Part shown: positions 37,413-49,724 of the stretch, piece by piece
Layout: each line of letters begins with the position of its first letter
How positions within the stretch are numbered: position 1 is the stretch's first letter
Assembly (NCBI RefSeq): GCF_021134715.1
Contig: NC_060021.1
Span: forward strand, 2,356,001 to 2,420,000
Direction of reading: 5' to 3'
Length of the DNA: 64,000 bases
DNA from: Daphnia pulex
Lineage: Eukaryota > Arthropoda > Branchiopoda > Diplostraca > Daphniidae
Notes under the pieces: generated by a model
Told to the model about the DNA's origin: nothing
Seen by the model: the letters and a program-made list of their open reading frames with translations, nothing else
Database searches by the model: none
Position numbers and translations under genes: made by a program

Positions 37413-40050
37413 ATGGACACCGAAATTAAACTAAGTGGATGGAGCCCAGCACTGATGGCAGGCAAAACCAAACTCCAAGAGGGAGGTTCACTGGATCTCA
37501 CATTCTGTGATCTGAGCTATTGTGTGGGAAAAGGTAAATTTTGTCACTTCACAATAATAAATTGTCCAGCAATAATCATAAAAAAGCATTTTATATTTTT
37601 TATAACTGGAAACTCACTCAAGTTGTTGTGCTGTTTTGACAGTGTCAAATGTATATCCCTTGTTTAATCTTTATGGCTGGGTGAAAAAACTGACCCAAAT
37701 TTATTGTTTTTTTAGGCAAGAAATTAAAAACAATTTTACACCAAATCAGCGGCTCCTTCAAGTCGGGCCAGCTCACCGCTATTTTAGGGCCGTCTGGAGC
37801 AGGGAAAACATCGCTAATGAACATTCTAGCCGGCTTGAAGTGAGTTTTATAGTTTCCAACTTTATTAAATTAATCAAAATAATTTTTTGAAACAGGAAAA
37901 GTGGAACACAGGGCAAAGTTTATGTCAATGGGGCGGAACGAGATTTCAAAACCTTCCGCAAAAAGTCTGCCTACATCACTCAAAAGGATCACCTTTTGAG
38001 GAACCTAACTGTTGACGAGTACATGATCTCCGCCGCCCATCTCAAACTGGGCAACGCCGTTTCCAACAAAGAAAAGATTTCGACAGTAGGTGCTAAACTT
38101 GTCGTAATAAAGCCCACCGTAATTAAGTGTGAAATTTTTTTGTTTGTAGATAGAACTCGTTATGAAGACGCTGGGATTGACAAATAGCCAACACACACGA
38201 ATTTCGCGCTTATCCGGCGGTGAATGCAAGCGGCTGTCTATCGCACTAGAACTAATTGACAATCCATCCGTCTTGTTTTTGGACGAACCAACCAGGTGAA
38301 ATATTATACTAAAATTAAGTTTTAAGTAAGTGATGTTAATCATTCATTTTTATACCTGGCTAGTGGATTGGACAGCTCGTCTAGTTTGCAGTGCGTTGCC
38401 CTGTTACGTGAAATTGCCAGGAGTGGCAGAACGGTAAACATTTTATTTACGAGCCTAAAATAATCTTGTTGATTGCAGAAAATTAATATTTTGTTTCGTT
38501 AGGTGATCGCTACTATCCATCAGCCAAGTTTTCGGATGCTGAACCACTTTGATCATCTCTACATTGTAGCCAGTGGATCATGCATCTACCAAGGACCTGT
38601 TGGGTCTCTGATTTCTTACTTCAAATCCATGAATTTGAATTGTCCGAGTTTTCACAATCCAGCTGATTTTGGTATTTATTTAAGAACAGTGTTATTCAAT
38701 TAAAAAAAAAATGTTGAATATAACTTTTGTGATCTCTTTTTCAGCACTGGATGTTGCCTCTGGAGAATATGGCGACGTGCTGGAAAGGCTGGTCTCCGGT
38801 GTGGAAAACGGGCGCAAGGTTTACCAAGATACTTCAATGGAGACGACGACATCAGCTGTGGTAAGCAGTAGCCAGAATAGTAAGTGTCAATTTGATTATT
38901 TATTTCATCTTATTTAATTCGGTCTGTAACACATGCAATCGATGGAAATTTGTAATTGCGACAGATACCGGAGATATTGACGCTGACGAAGAAGTTTCCA
39001 TGTTGAGCGGCCTTCCCAAGAAGAAGTTGGCGACTGGAAATCGACTGATGTACGCCACGCCATTTCATACGCAAGTGGCTGTTTTACTTGGGCGGACATG
39101 GCGAACGATATGGAGAGACAAAGTATATACCTCATTATTAAAGTATATTTCTCTTATTTATTATTTTAAACCGTTTTTAATTGTATTATTTCGAGTAATC
39201 AGATCCTGACGACGATGCGTCTGGGTGTTCATGTGGTCGTGGCCATCCTGGTGGGATTTCTTTACTGGCAGATCGGAGATGACGCCGCCTCCATCTTCAA
39301 CAACGTCGGGATGATCTTCTTCAACATGCTCTTCATCATGGCCGCGGCCATGATGCCAACCGTCCTCACTTGTTAGTAAAAAAAAAAAAAATCCACATAA
39401 AATTAAACCAGAAAAAAATTTCCTAATCAATTCTTTTCTTTATTACAGTTGCCTTGGACACGGAGGTACTGATTCGAGAGCATTTGAATCAATGGTACAG
39501 TCTCAAAGCCTACTACCTGGCCAGGACGTTGGCCGACATTCCGTTCCAGATTTTCTACCCGGTTGTTTATTTAGTACCCGTTTACCTGATGACCGACCAA
39601 CCGATGAGCCTTGAACGCTTCGGCCTCCTGCTGGCAATGATGATCTGGTTGTCGTTGGTGGGACAAGGTTTTGGTCTCTTTTTCGGCGCCGCCTTCGACA
39701 TCCAGGTGGCTTCGTTCTTTGCCCCGACGAGCATCGTCCCCATCTTCCTCCTGTCGGGATTCTTCGTCACTTTCGATTCCATCCCGAGGTACATCAGCTG
39801 GTTGACTTATTTCAGTTTTGCCCGCTACGGGTTCGAAGGATCCATGCTATCCGTTTACGGCTACGACCGGTCGCCTCTCAGCTGTTCGGAATCTTACTGC
39901 CATTTCCGCTTCCCCGAAAAGTTTCTAGAGCAATTTGACCTCACCAGGAGCTCCTACAGTTGGTCTGTGGTCGGTTTGTTGGTTAATTACATTCTGATCA
40001 GAACGGCTGGTTACTTGGCCTTGCGTTTCAAACTGAGGCACGTCCGTTGA
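37413..40050 (+). CDS. ABCG-type (white/WBC family) half-transporter 1, 627 aa
   Basis: ATP-driven exporter of lipids or other hydrophobic substrates, working as a dimer in a membrane. Ten exons: 37413-37533, 37716-37839, 37896-38085, 38150-38295, 38364-38433, 38503-38671, 38745-38879, 38965-39122, 39203-39371, 39449-40050; total 1,884 nt without stops. The N-terminal ATPase shows Walker [10 protein letters not shown], signature [10 protein letters not shown], Walker [13 protein letters not shown] and H-loop ATIHQP. The C-terminal half has six hydrophobic segments, the typical reverse (ATPase-first) ABCG layout. The end of exon 7 is the least certain junction. It faces a close paralogue at 40471-43396. 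The substrate cannot be told. Confidence 0.93.
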
Positions 40051-40470
40051 ATCGCTTTCACATTTTTTGTTCTCTGAGCATTTAAATTGCAACTCAAATT
40101 CCCAGTTTGAACCCATTTAAGAGATGTTCCATGACTTTATAGATCATTCGTGCCTTCCATGACTTAAAACACTGCCGCATTTGAGTGCTGTTCAATATTT
40201 GTCCTGCCAAACAGCAAGCAACAATATACCGGTAGCTATTAAATATTTCTAGGGATCTATTTTGGTTATTATTATATCAGATTTTGATTCAGTTTTGTAA
40301 CGACTATTTTATAACAATAAAATAAAATGTGGAAATTGCGTATATTTGATCACAAGTCGTAACTATGGGTACGGAATAATTAGATAAATACTGTCATGTC
40401 AAAATTGAGTATTTATAGTTCTTTAAATCTCTAACAAACCAGGGATTCGCCCTGTTAAAAAAACAAACAT
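40051..40470. other. Shared 3' intergenic region of the convergent ABCG genes
   Basis: 420 bp between two stop codons. AATAAA-like signals occur near 40315. The 3' UTRs of both genes may overlap here. Confidence 0.5.
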
Positions 40471-43396
40471 TCAACGCATATATTTCAGCTTGAAACTCAA
40501 GGCGAAATAACCGATAACGCGCACGACAAGGAAAAACGTCAGCATACCAACGACGGACAAAAAGTAGGAGCTCTCCGCCATGTCGAACTGCTCCAGCAGC
40601 TTGTGGGGATAGCGTAAATGGCAGTACATTTTCGAGCAGGCGAGAAGCGGCCGGTCGAAACTGTAAATGGACAGCATGGATCCTTCGAAAGCGTAGCGCA
40701 TAAAACTGAAATAAGTCATCCACGACATGTAGTAAGGGACCGAGTTGAGATTGACCAGGAAGCCGGCGAATAAAACGAACGGAATGCAGCCCGTCGGAGC
40801 GAGGAAAACGGCGACTTGAATGTCGAAACAAGCGCCCAGCAGCAGTCCGATTCCCTGGCCGCACAGCGCCAGGGAGATGGTGATGCCCATGAGCATAGCG
40901 AAACGGTCGGCGCTCATCGGCTGACCGGACATCAAGTAGACGATCGACACGTAAATGCCCGGGAAGAGGACTTGAAACGGAATGTCGGCGATCGTTTTTG
41001 CGATATAATACGCCTTGAGACTGTACCAGTGATTCAAGTGCTCTCGAACCAGCACTTTTCTCTCCAGCGGAACTGTTTTGTCGAACGGAGAACAAAGAGA
41101 TTGTTAGAACTGGGCAAATGTTGATTGTTTTGGCTAAACTTACAGGTGACGACAGTGGGCATCGTCGAGGCGAATAAAATGACGAGGAGATTGAAAAAAA
41201 GCATCGAGGCGTTGTTAAGGATCACTGCCGCGTCGTTTCCGCCCAGCCAGTACATCGTTCCCACCAGGAGCCCCAGAAAAACGTGAGTGAAGAAACGGAC
41301 TTTGGTCAGCATCTGTTTTTTAATAAGGTAATAAAATATCGGTAAAATATGAAAATTGAATTCAAAGTAGCAGATATTAAGTATACCTTGTCTCTCCAAA
41401 TAATTCTCCAGGTTCGTTCGAGTAGAACGGCAACTTGCGTGTGGAATGGCGCAGAGTAAGTTGGTTTCTCTTTCTTCCTCGAGCCACCACCGCCCATCAA
41501 AGTGACGGTGACATCCTTGGTGTCATCCATTTGACTTTCAAATATGGGAGCTGTGCGAAAGAACATTCTCTGAAGTGTCAGAACTGAGAAATTGACAAAG
41601 TAATTCTTCGATTATTATACCAGGAACAGGAGATTGCATCGCCATCTCTGACGCGGAATTTTCCTGGTAAACGAGACGGCCGTTCTCGATACCGGACACC
41701 AAGCCGGGTAGTACGTCGCCGTATTCTCCACAAGCCACGTCCATTACTACGCAAGAATTATTATTTTTAATAAATTAGTCATTTCAAGGTAAATGAAAGG
41801 GGCTGTCAAGGAAAATAGTCACCAAAATCGGCCGGATTGTGGTAACTGGGACAATTCAAATTGGCTCTCTGTAAATAAGGCACTAACGACCCGATCGGCC
41901 CTTGGTAGATGCACGAACCACAAGCTACAATGTATAGGTGGTCAAAGTAATCCAGCAATCGAGAGCTCGGCTGATGAATGGTCGCAACAACCTTTTTCAA
42001 TCACAAAACAAAAAAAGAACAATTAAAAAAAGAAGTTTAATTTCGAGATTTATTTTTAGAATTCTCATTACCGTTCGGCCGCTCCTGGCAATTTCCCTCA
42101 ATAATCCAACGCATTGTAAACTCGCCGAACTGTCCAATCCGCTATCAGGAAAATTCAGTTGTTAAAATTAGACCTCAACATTCGTCCGGGTCTTATTGAC
42201 TTTACCCACTAATAAGTCAACATTTGACTGACGCACACTATTTTTAAGGTTAGAGTAGGCCAGAAAGGTAAACAAATAGTATCAAAGTCTAACACGGTCT
42301 AACACAACATATAGCATATCACCATTCTTTTTTTTTAGATCTTGTACTATACCAGCAGAGTGCTGGTAACTCGTATACGTAAATTAAAGGTTATACTGGT
42401 TGATATCGATCGAAAGATACCGAAAAAGTAAATAAACTCTGTCTTGTGTGTTCTCCAGTCACAGATTTTTATCATCGGTCATGAGATAAAGTTGCATGTT
42501 TACCTGGTTGGTTCGTCAAGAAAGAGGATGTCTGGATTGTCCAGCAACTCCAGTCCGATCGAAAGCCTTTTGCATTCGCCACCCGACAAGCAGCCGATTT
42601 GCGTCCGTCTGCTTTCCGTTAACCCCAGCGTTTTCATTACATGTTCAATCTAGAAAAAAAAAAAAAAATCCAATTTCACTGTCAAGTTCCTGACGAAATG
42701 AAGATGAGAGGCATACCATCGATAATTTGTCATTGATAGGAACACGGTTGCCCAGTTTAAGATGAGCAGCGGAGATCATGTACTCGTCAACGGTTAGATT
42801 CGTCAAAAGGTGATCCTGTTGGCTGATGTAGACGGAATGTTTCCGGAAGGATTTCAGCTCTCGATCGACGCCATTCACGTAGACCTGACCTTCAACTCCG
42901 CTCGTCCTGTAAACATGCCACGATTTTCACTCTAGCGTAACTGTCAACTCAAATTTGGACATCAACTCACTTCAAACCGGCTAGAATGTTCATTAGGGAA
43001 GACTTTCCAGCTCCGGACGGCCCCAATATGACAGTCAACTGGCCGGACTTGAAGGCGCCGCTCATTTGATTTAAGATTCTTTTGGCGTTTTTCCCTACAA
43101 ACAGGTATCGTTATTAAATGGTTGAATTACATAACAAAGAATCTGATTCGATTGGGGGTTGCCGCTGCATATACGTAGCAAAAACCTAACGGTAAAATGC
43201 ACTTCCTTTGCATCGTCAGTAACGGTGTACTATTAGCCGCATTCAAGATTGAATAGCACAAAGAAGCACAAGAAAATGGCTTACCTTTGCCCGTCGTGAA
43301 AGATAAATCACGAAAGGTGAGATCCAAGGACTCGTCGTCGTGGATTTTCGCTGCTGTTTTTAGGTCCGAACTTGCCACCTGCATTTCGAATTCCAT
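40471..43396 (-). CDS. ABCG-type half-transporter 2, 623 aa
   Basis: Convergent paralogue of the gene at 37413. Ten exons: 43285-43396, 42971-43094, 42717-42906, 42504-42649, 42072-42141, 41823-41991, 41621-41746, 41387-41550, 41144-41312, 40471-41072; total 1,872 nt, open. Exons 2-6, 9 and 10 have exactly the same length as in paralogue 1; only exons 1, 7 and 8 differ. Motifs: Walker [10 protein letters not shown], signature [10 protein letters not shown], Walker B LFLDEPTSGLD, H-loop ATIHQPS, and a six-segment membrane half. Inverted local duplication explains the pair. ABCG half-transporters dimerise, so the two could pair with each other or with other partners; that is inference. Confidence 0.93.
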
Positions 43397-44388
43397 TCAA
43401 TTCTTTTGTATTTGGATAATTGGAAAACTGAAATTTCGAATGACACGAAAAAAAATAACAAACACAGCTTGAATAAATATGCTTCCTTCTTTCTGTCCCG
43501 ACCAGCTGTCAAGTGACTTTTCATTTCAACAAAACAAAAATAGTCGAATAACGAATAAACAGGTGTCTGTTGTTAGGATTAAACAGCGTTGCCAGATAAA
43601 CGCGTAGCAACGCAAGCGCCAATTTTAAAAGAGTCGAATAGACTCTTCAATCTTCAAACAAAACTACACAATCTAGAGGCTTGTATTTTTATAGAGGAGT
43701 TACATTCACAAGACATATTGAAATGAAATGCTGGAATTTGGAGGTGGCCCAGTTTGAAGGGATTCAGTTTGCGACAACTTAAAAAAAAAGGCCGTCAACG
43801 CACGATGCGGTTGCTTTGTATCTCATTTGCTATTGAGATACAGAAATTTAAATATGACTACCTCTGAACTTTTTGTCCCCTGTTAAAAAAACCAAGAATA
43901 AAAATCTCATGAAATGAAAATTTCTTGAGAAATAGAACTAGACCAGTTTTCTTAAATTACATATTAGGGACCGGTTTGATTTCACTGATTCCGAAATTCA
44001 CCCTAAAAACCAACATCTCCCAAAATTGGGAAAAATGGAGAGAAATACACAGGTTCTACTCAAGGACCTAATTTGTAATCGATTGTTACTAATTTATATT
44101 CGATTGTTTTCGGTATCAAAAGTCATTCATCAATCAAACCCAAAATTTATTATTGTTTGTATAAAAGCGATCGACAGTTTGGGCACAGCGGCGATAATCA
44201 TATTTGTATTATAATGGACTAATGGAGCAGTTATACATCCTGCGTTGCGCATTCTCCGCAAATCCGCAAATTTCATTTGTGTCCAAGTTGGTCTCTGTCG
44301 CCTACAGCGTCTTATGGGAAAACCAACTTCTCCTCGGTAAAAAAATTGTTTTCTATAAATTCTTTATCTTTAAAATCTTAATCTCTAT
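43397..44388. other. No gene recognised
   Basis: AT-rich region, presumably with the promoter of ABCG-2 at its left end. Short frames only. Confidence 0.4.
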
Positions 44389-44620
44389 TATTTAAATTTT
44401 TTGCGATTATTTGAACAGTATTTAATTTGAAAATAAGAATAAAAGAAACTAAAAAGAAAAAACAAAATTTAGTAGAAAAACGTGTGTTGCTTTATTTGCT
44501 TTTATGTAACTTGCTAATTTTTTGAATTTAGCTAATCTATAAATATTTCTCACACAAAAAAACGAAATATATATTTTTTTCAAATTAAATACTGTTCAAA
44601 TAATCGCAAAAATTTAAATA
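44389..44620. mobile_element. Small MITE with ~40-bp terminal inverted repeats
   Basis: The left end at 44389-44430 (TATTTAAATTTTTTGCGATT...) is the near-perfect reverse complement of the right end at 44580-44620. Both carry TTTGAACAGTATTTAATTTG. Flanking TA and ~230-bp size suit a Tc1/mariner-type MITE. There is no coding content. Confidence 0.75.
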
Positions 44621-44861
44621 CTTTAATATAATTTTTTACATACTTTACCTCGCTCCAGTTGCAGAGCACTCTAAAATTCACGCAAGAATGTCTTTCCATG
44701 CTCTTTTACGCTATCAGCCTCTGTACTCCACCAACGTTTCGAACGAAACGAGCCTAAATGAAATAAACAATAAAACGCAGAAGTAGACTTTGACAAACGG
44801 ATAATTCGGACGACAAAATGGATAATTATGGCTGTTTACCAACGCTTCACACTTTTTTTTT

Positions 44862-45300
44862 CGACAAAGAGCGCATTTTCGAATGCCACTAAATCTTCTA
44901 AGGTGCTAAGAGGCAACTCTTTCAAAGGATCCAATTCCTCTCTTGCTTCAGGGTGATATGGATAAATCCGGCAAGAAATTCGAGAAACTTATCGTTGAAT
45001 ATTGTCAACGTTCTCATTTATTTCCTAAACAACCCATAGTACAGCGTCAGCAGGTACCTCACAGCGACAATTTTTTACACCAGACGGGCGTTGATTAATT
45101 AATCCTTCGGGAACACGTCGTACATTAGTAATGACATTTGCAATTGAACCACGTTGACTACCGCTAGCAATAAGGTGTTCAACAGAAGGCCGTCGAAGAG
45201 ATTTGCCAACCGGTAGAGCTTCCTTTCTTCCGCCTTCCTTAGCACAGCTACCACTTGAAACAGGTTTTTTGACACAGGAGAAAGAACAACAGGAATGCAA
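44862..45300 (-). pseudogene. Possible DUF4806-like transposon-associated gene remnant (copy 1)
   Basis: The upstream part (45025-45300) is an open frame of 91 codons starting MHSCCSFSCVKK and ending ADAVLWVV. After two stops the frame continues with HPEAREELDPLKELPLST and LEDLVAFENALFVEK. The 'ELPLST.EDL..FE..L' pattern resembles the start of DUF4806 domains, which arthropod DNA transposons often carry in an accessory gene. The homology is a pattern impression. The identical arrangement exists at 56282-56720 with a few substitutions. Confidence 0.35.
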
Positions 45301-45411
45301 CGAGGTAGGACTTGATTGACGTAACCCTTTCTAGTGTGGCTATAGTTCGGCTAGTAGATTGTTCACTCGGAGCATGTCGATTAGAAATGACGACGAATGT
45401 AGCTTGATGAC

Positions 45412-46574
45412 GGGTCATTCCGCCGAGTTTCGAATTTTTTCGTCGCAAAAAAAAATCGATTTGCTTCATTTTTTTATCGCGTGTTCTTCATAACATTAAA
45501 AAACATTTTACCAAAGGATTTTTTTTTATCGTGAACGGGAAGCCTTCAATTAAATGTTAAAGTTTTGCGCTTTTTCACAAATTTTATGCGCGTTTTTTCA
45601 TTTAAATCACTGCGCAGGTCCTTTAAAATAATTTTGAAATTTTGAAAAAATAACGATAAAAAAGAGAATTTTTTTCTCTTTCTAATGATGTATTTGGAAC
45701 TTTAAAATTTTTTTGTCTTCATGGAGCAATCTCAGTTCAAAGATTTTTTTTAAAATAGTCAGCTGATTAAATCTCTTCTTTCGGATCGAACCCAAATTTG
45801 TACCAGTTATAGGTGGTAGTATGAAGAACATCTGGTAAAAGAATGAAACTTGTTCCGCAATCCGTTCAAGAGTTATGAATTTTTTAATTTCGTTTTTTTC
45901 CCTATGCCTTTAGTACGCGCGCACCATCCCTCCCTCTCCCTCTCCCTCCCTCCCTCCGCGGGGAAAGGGAGCGCGTGCATCATTTCGTTTTTTTCCCTAT
46001 GCCTTTAGTACGCGCGCACCATCCCTCCCTCTCCCTCTCCCTCCCTCCCTCCGCGGGGAAAGGGAGCGCGTGCATCAAAGGCATAGGGAATAAAAACGAA
46101 ATTAAAAAATTCATAACTCTTGAACGGATTGCGGAACAAGTTTCATTCTTTTACCAGATGTTCTTCATACTACCACCTATAACTGGTACAAATTTGGGTT
46201 CGATCCGAAAGAAGAGATTTGATCAGCTGACTATTTAAAAAAAAATCTTTGAACTGAGATTGCTCCATGAAGACAAAAAAATTTTAAAGTTCCAAATACA
46301 TCATTAGAAAGAGAAAAAAATTTTCTTTTTTATCGTTATTTTTTTAAATTTCAAAATTAACTTAAATGACCTGCGCAGTCATTTAAATGAAAAAACGCGC
46401 ATAAAATTTGTGAAAAAGCGCAAAACTTTAACATTTAATTGAAGGCTTCCCGTTCACGATAAAAAAAATCCTTTTGTACAATGTTTCTTAATGTTATGAA
46501 GAACACGCGATAAAAAAATGAAGCAAATCGATTTTTTTTGCGACGAAAAAATTCGAAACTCGGCGGAATGACCC
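45412..46574. mobile_element. 1,163-bp palindromic (foldback) element, absent from copy 2
   Basis: Starts GGGTCATTCCGCCGAG and ends CTCGGCGGAATGACCC. About 500-bp arms (45412-45910 and 46075-46574) are near-perfect reverse complements. A TGAC target duplication flanks it (45408-45411, 46575-46578). The orthologous site in copy 2 (near 56830) is empty and has a single TGAC, and 1,163 + 4 accounts exactly for the 1,167-base change in offset between copies. No protein is encoded. The superfamily is unassigned. Confidence 0.95.
45887..46076. repeat. Two tandem 95-bp units at the centre of the palindromic element
   Basis: Two direct copies (45887-45981 and 45982-46076) each contain a pyrimidine tract (CCCTCCCTCTCCC...) and the GC-rich GGGGAAAGGGAGCGCGTGC. 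They form the unpaired centre between the arms. Confidence 0.9.
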
Positions 46575-47124
46575 TGACCTATACTAGACTTGCTTCCACT
46601 ATTGGTAGATTTTTCAATAGTAGAACGTCTATTAGAGCTCAGGTCATGAGATTCTCAAGAGACTTAAATAAAAAATTGTCAACATGTTCTTAGTTTCATG
46701 GCTCATGGAGCTAATGGCTGTTTAGTTGATAAGTAATTCATTATTGAAGTTTCAGTAGGAAAAAATTTTGAAGTGTCAGTTATTTAACTTTCAGAATTCC
46801 GAGGTCACTTTAGTGCAGGATGCACGTATGTAAGAAAGAAAAAGGGTATTGTATTTCAAGGAAAATTGTAAATTAACAGAGGGATCACTCTGCGATCAAG
46901 ACCCTAATAAGGGTGTAGACAATAGATTAAGCTCTTTGAAGCTCTTTTTTGTCGCTACATATAACGCCCCCTTTTCCTCGGACTTTTGCCAAGGTGATTT
47001 AAGAACATAAGATAACGCGCCAAATACAACAACTGAAGCGAAAGAGCCCAACCCCCCAAAAAATATAGAAATTTGTGATAAATACCAACAGTAGAAACGA
47101 AAAAATTAGACACAACATAGGATT

Positions 47125-47562
47125 ATGATAGCTGCTGTTTGGAAAAAAACGGTATTCCGAAAAAACGGCTCCAAACACGAATATAACAAAGTTTTGCAAA
47201 TAAACAATGTTCTGCTTGGTAAAGGAAACAAAAAACGGGACTGGCATTCCGGCAAAGAGGTTCCGAACACGGACTATGTTAATGGCGTTGTGGCGAGAGC
47301 TGCTTTATTCTGGAACATTGCTCTTTCCTCGTCTAAATACGTAAATGAAATAAATAGTAACAAACGGACAATACGGGCGGGTTGGGTGGGATTGAGGGTC
47401 TCAATCCGTTATTTCTACTATATTTCAAATTACCTTTCGGCATCGCAGACGCAGAGCAATCCCTCTGTTGAGGGTAACGAAATAATTGTTTTAGTTATGA
47501 GAATGACGAATTCATTTATTTTGAACATAAAGAACCATAATACATTCTATGGATACCGTTAA
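47125..47562 (+). other. Open frame of 145 codons kept in both copies, unrecognised
   Basis: Starts MIAAVWKKTVFRKNGSKH. Copy 2 at 57378-57818 has the same frame with one extra AAA codon and one or two substitutions, so it stays open. High similarity of the copies makes that weak evidence for coding. No domain is recognised. Confidence 0.25.
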
Positions 47563-48082
47563 TATGACAACAAAGGTGCTCTTGGGGGCGAGTAACATTT
47601 CTCGATTTAAATGCTTCAAAGTGATTTTTTTCGTCAACGACGTAATTGTAATCATAATCACAAAAAGGCGTAAGATCTATTGTAGAGGACGTTTTTTAAG
47701 ACTCAGTTGATAACGTTCATATTGATTACATGCATTTAGTGTTTATTGGAACATACAAAAAATTATTGATTTGCTACTTCTACTGTCCTTTCGATAACAT
47801 TAGACTAAGTCCTGCAAGTTTGGTTGCAATTTGATTTTTTTGTTGCTTTGCAAAAGGATATTCCTTGTGACTTTGCTAGGATTCCTATAGAGAAGTTCAG
47901 CACCTAACTGAGTGTAACTGATGATGGTTGGAAAGCAAACGAACTTCGTTTTGACCTTCTCTTTTTAAATATTTAAGAGTTTTTTAAGTAGAACTAGTTA
48001 TCAAAACATGATGTTGCTACATATGTTGCTATGCCACTTTTATTAGAGAATGATTCTTGTCAAAGTAAAGGCCAACTAATAC

Positions 48083-48944
48083 TCCACTAGAATTATTTTT
48101 GTCCCGCAATTTGTTTCTTTTAATGTACACAGTCTATGTCATTTGGCAAGAGCTGTAACCGAAATTCTTGAAGAAACAAGTGCGTATCCGTTTGAAAATA
48201 AAATTCAAGTAGTTAAGAACTCTGTACATAATGGAAGAATAGACATGGAACAAGCTGTTTGTCGTGCTCAGGAAAAGAATGCAATTTGCAAGACTTTTGA
48301 AAACAAAATCAGGGGTAGCTGATGTGACAATAAATCATTATTAAGCCACCGAGATATTTTTCGCTAATAACTTAATCGTGAATAGAATTTTGTTCAATTC
48401 TTTCGCTTTTTAAAATTCCTTTTAAAATTTTAAAGCACCCAAAATAAATTGTTACCATTCAAATTGGCAGATGTCGCCTTATCTATAAATTTACGATAAG
48501 GCTTGCTGTTGTTATTTTCCTCAAAATTCACACTTTTTGTCGTGGATTTTTAAATTTCAACATGTTATTCTAGAGAGGCACAGTTTGTCAACTATGGTGC
48601 TGTCTTAATTTGCTGCCGGTTTGAACAAAAGAGAAACCGATGTAGTGGATCACTCGATTCTCTTAAATAAGTGGAGATCCCATCCGACAATTAGTATCTG
48701 TAACTCTTTTGTAACTCGCAAATAAGTTACAAAAGTTCAGGCAGATAGCGAAAAAGAAGATGAACTCTCTTGGCATTAAGTTAACTAGGGGAGATATTGA
48801 AAACTTTTCTTTTAGTTCTAAATATGGGAAACAAAACTAAGTGGACACGGTGATGATCAAGACGACAATGAGGAAGACGGACAGCCTGACATCGACCATT
48901 CTTATGAAGAAACTACATCTGACCAAGATCTCTGTGATGCTTAA
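48083..48944 (+). pseudogene. DNA-transposon ORF remnant ('NVHSLCHL...FPFEN' type), copy 1
   Basis: The first part reads FVPQFVSFNVHSLCHLARAV followed by TEILEETSAYPFENKIQVV up to a stop at 48320. The order 'NVH.L.HL... then S.FPFEN...K' is characteristic of a region found at the C-terminal side of transposase-like proteins of CACTA-related elements (DUF4218-like). A second open part at about 48817-48944 is acidic (GDDQDDNEEDGQPDID). The upstream catalytic part is missing or decayed. Family placement is from pattern memory. Confidence 0.5.
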
Positions 48945-49724
48945 GTCCCTTCAACAAGCTAATCTTCATGATTTCACTAACCATTTTAAAGATCCATCTT
49001 AAAATTTATTTTCCTTTGTACAATTAGTAGATGATGAAGGTAAATGCACGTTGTTAAAAAAAGAACATTCTGTTGGTTTTTAGAGGAGCAAACCAAAGAT
49101 TAGTAGTCACCGTAATTTGCGAGTCTGTCAATTGATGTAATTTCCTGACTCTCGAAAATAACTGATAGTGGAATCAGTTGAAAAAAGACCGATTGTGCGA
49201 ATCGGAGATTGGGGTCTATTTAAAACTCTTCCTGGTTCCCAAACAGGAATATTTATTCCTTCTAGGATGCGTTCGTCAGTTCCATTCTTGTATGGATAGC
49301 AAAAAATAGTCAATTTACGAATGGCGAAGCTCAAATGAGAAAAAAATGACGAAATAGGAGTGAACTGCATACATAACACATTTGAGGGACAAGTAAAAGG
49401 ATCTAATAATAACATTTCTACGATTGGAGATAAAAATTGGCAGTTTTTTCATGGATTTCATCCCTGAAAACTTATATTTGCAGTTTACCTCTGCCAATCA
49501 TCCCGTCTTGTCAAATGATTTCATATCCAGACAATGTTGTGTGTGATCCTTTTTTCCTTTTCCTGTCTCCTTTTTGTCAAAAGTGAAAATAATTCCAATT
49601 ATATGATTTGTTGATATTGTTTAAATCTTAAGAAACACCAGCAAAAAAAAGAAATCAAAGAAAATTAGCGAACATGAGGAAACACCGGAAATGTCAGGAA
49701 AATTTGTTTCTCAATTTTCCCATT

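Noticed and set aside
46999..47247. 82-codon minus-strand frame, repeated in copy 2 at 57252-57503
   Set aside because: Overlaps another unrecognised frame and is kept only because the copies are nearly identical.
49128..49415. 95-codon minus-strand frame as a gene
   Set aside because: No recognisable domain; the plus strand here has weak continuity with the transposon remnant upstream, so neither strand is supported.
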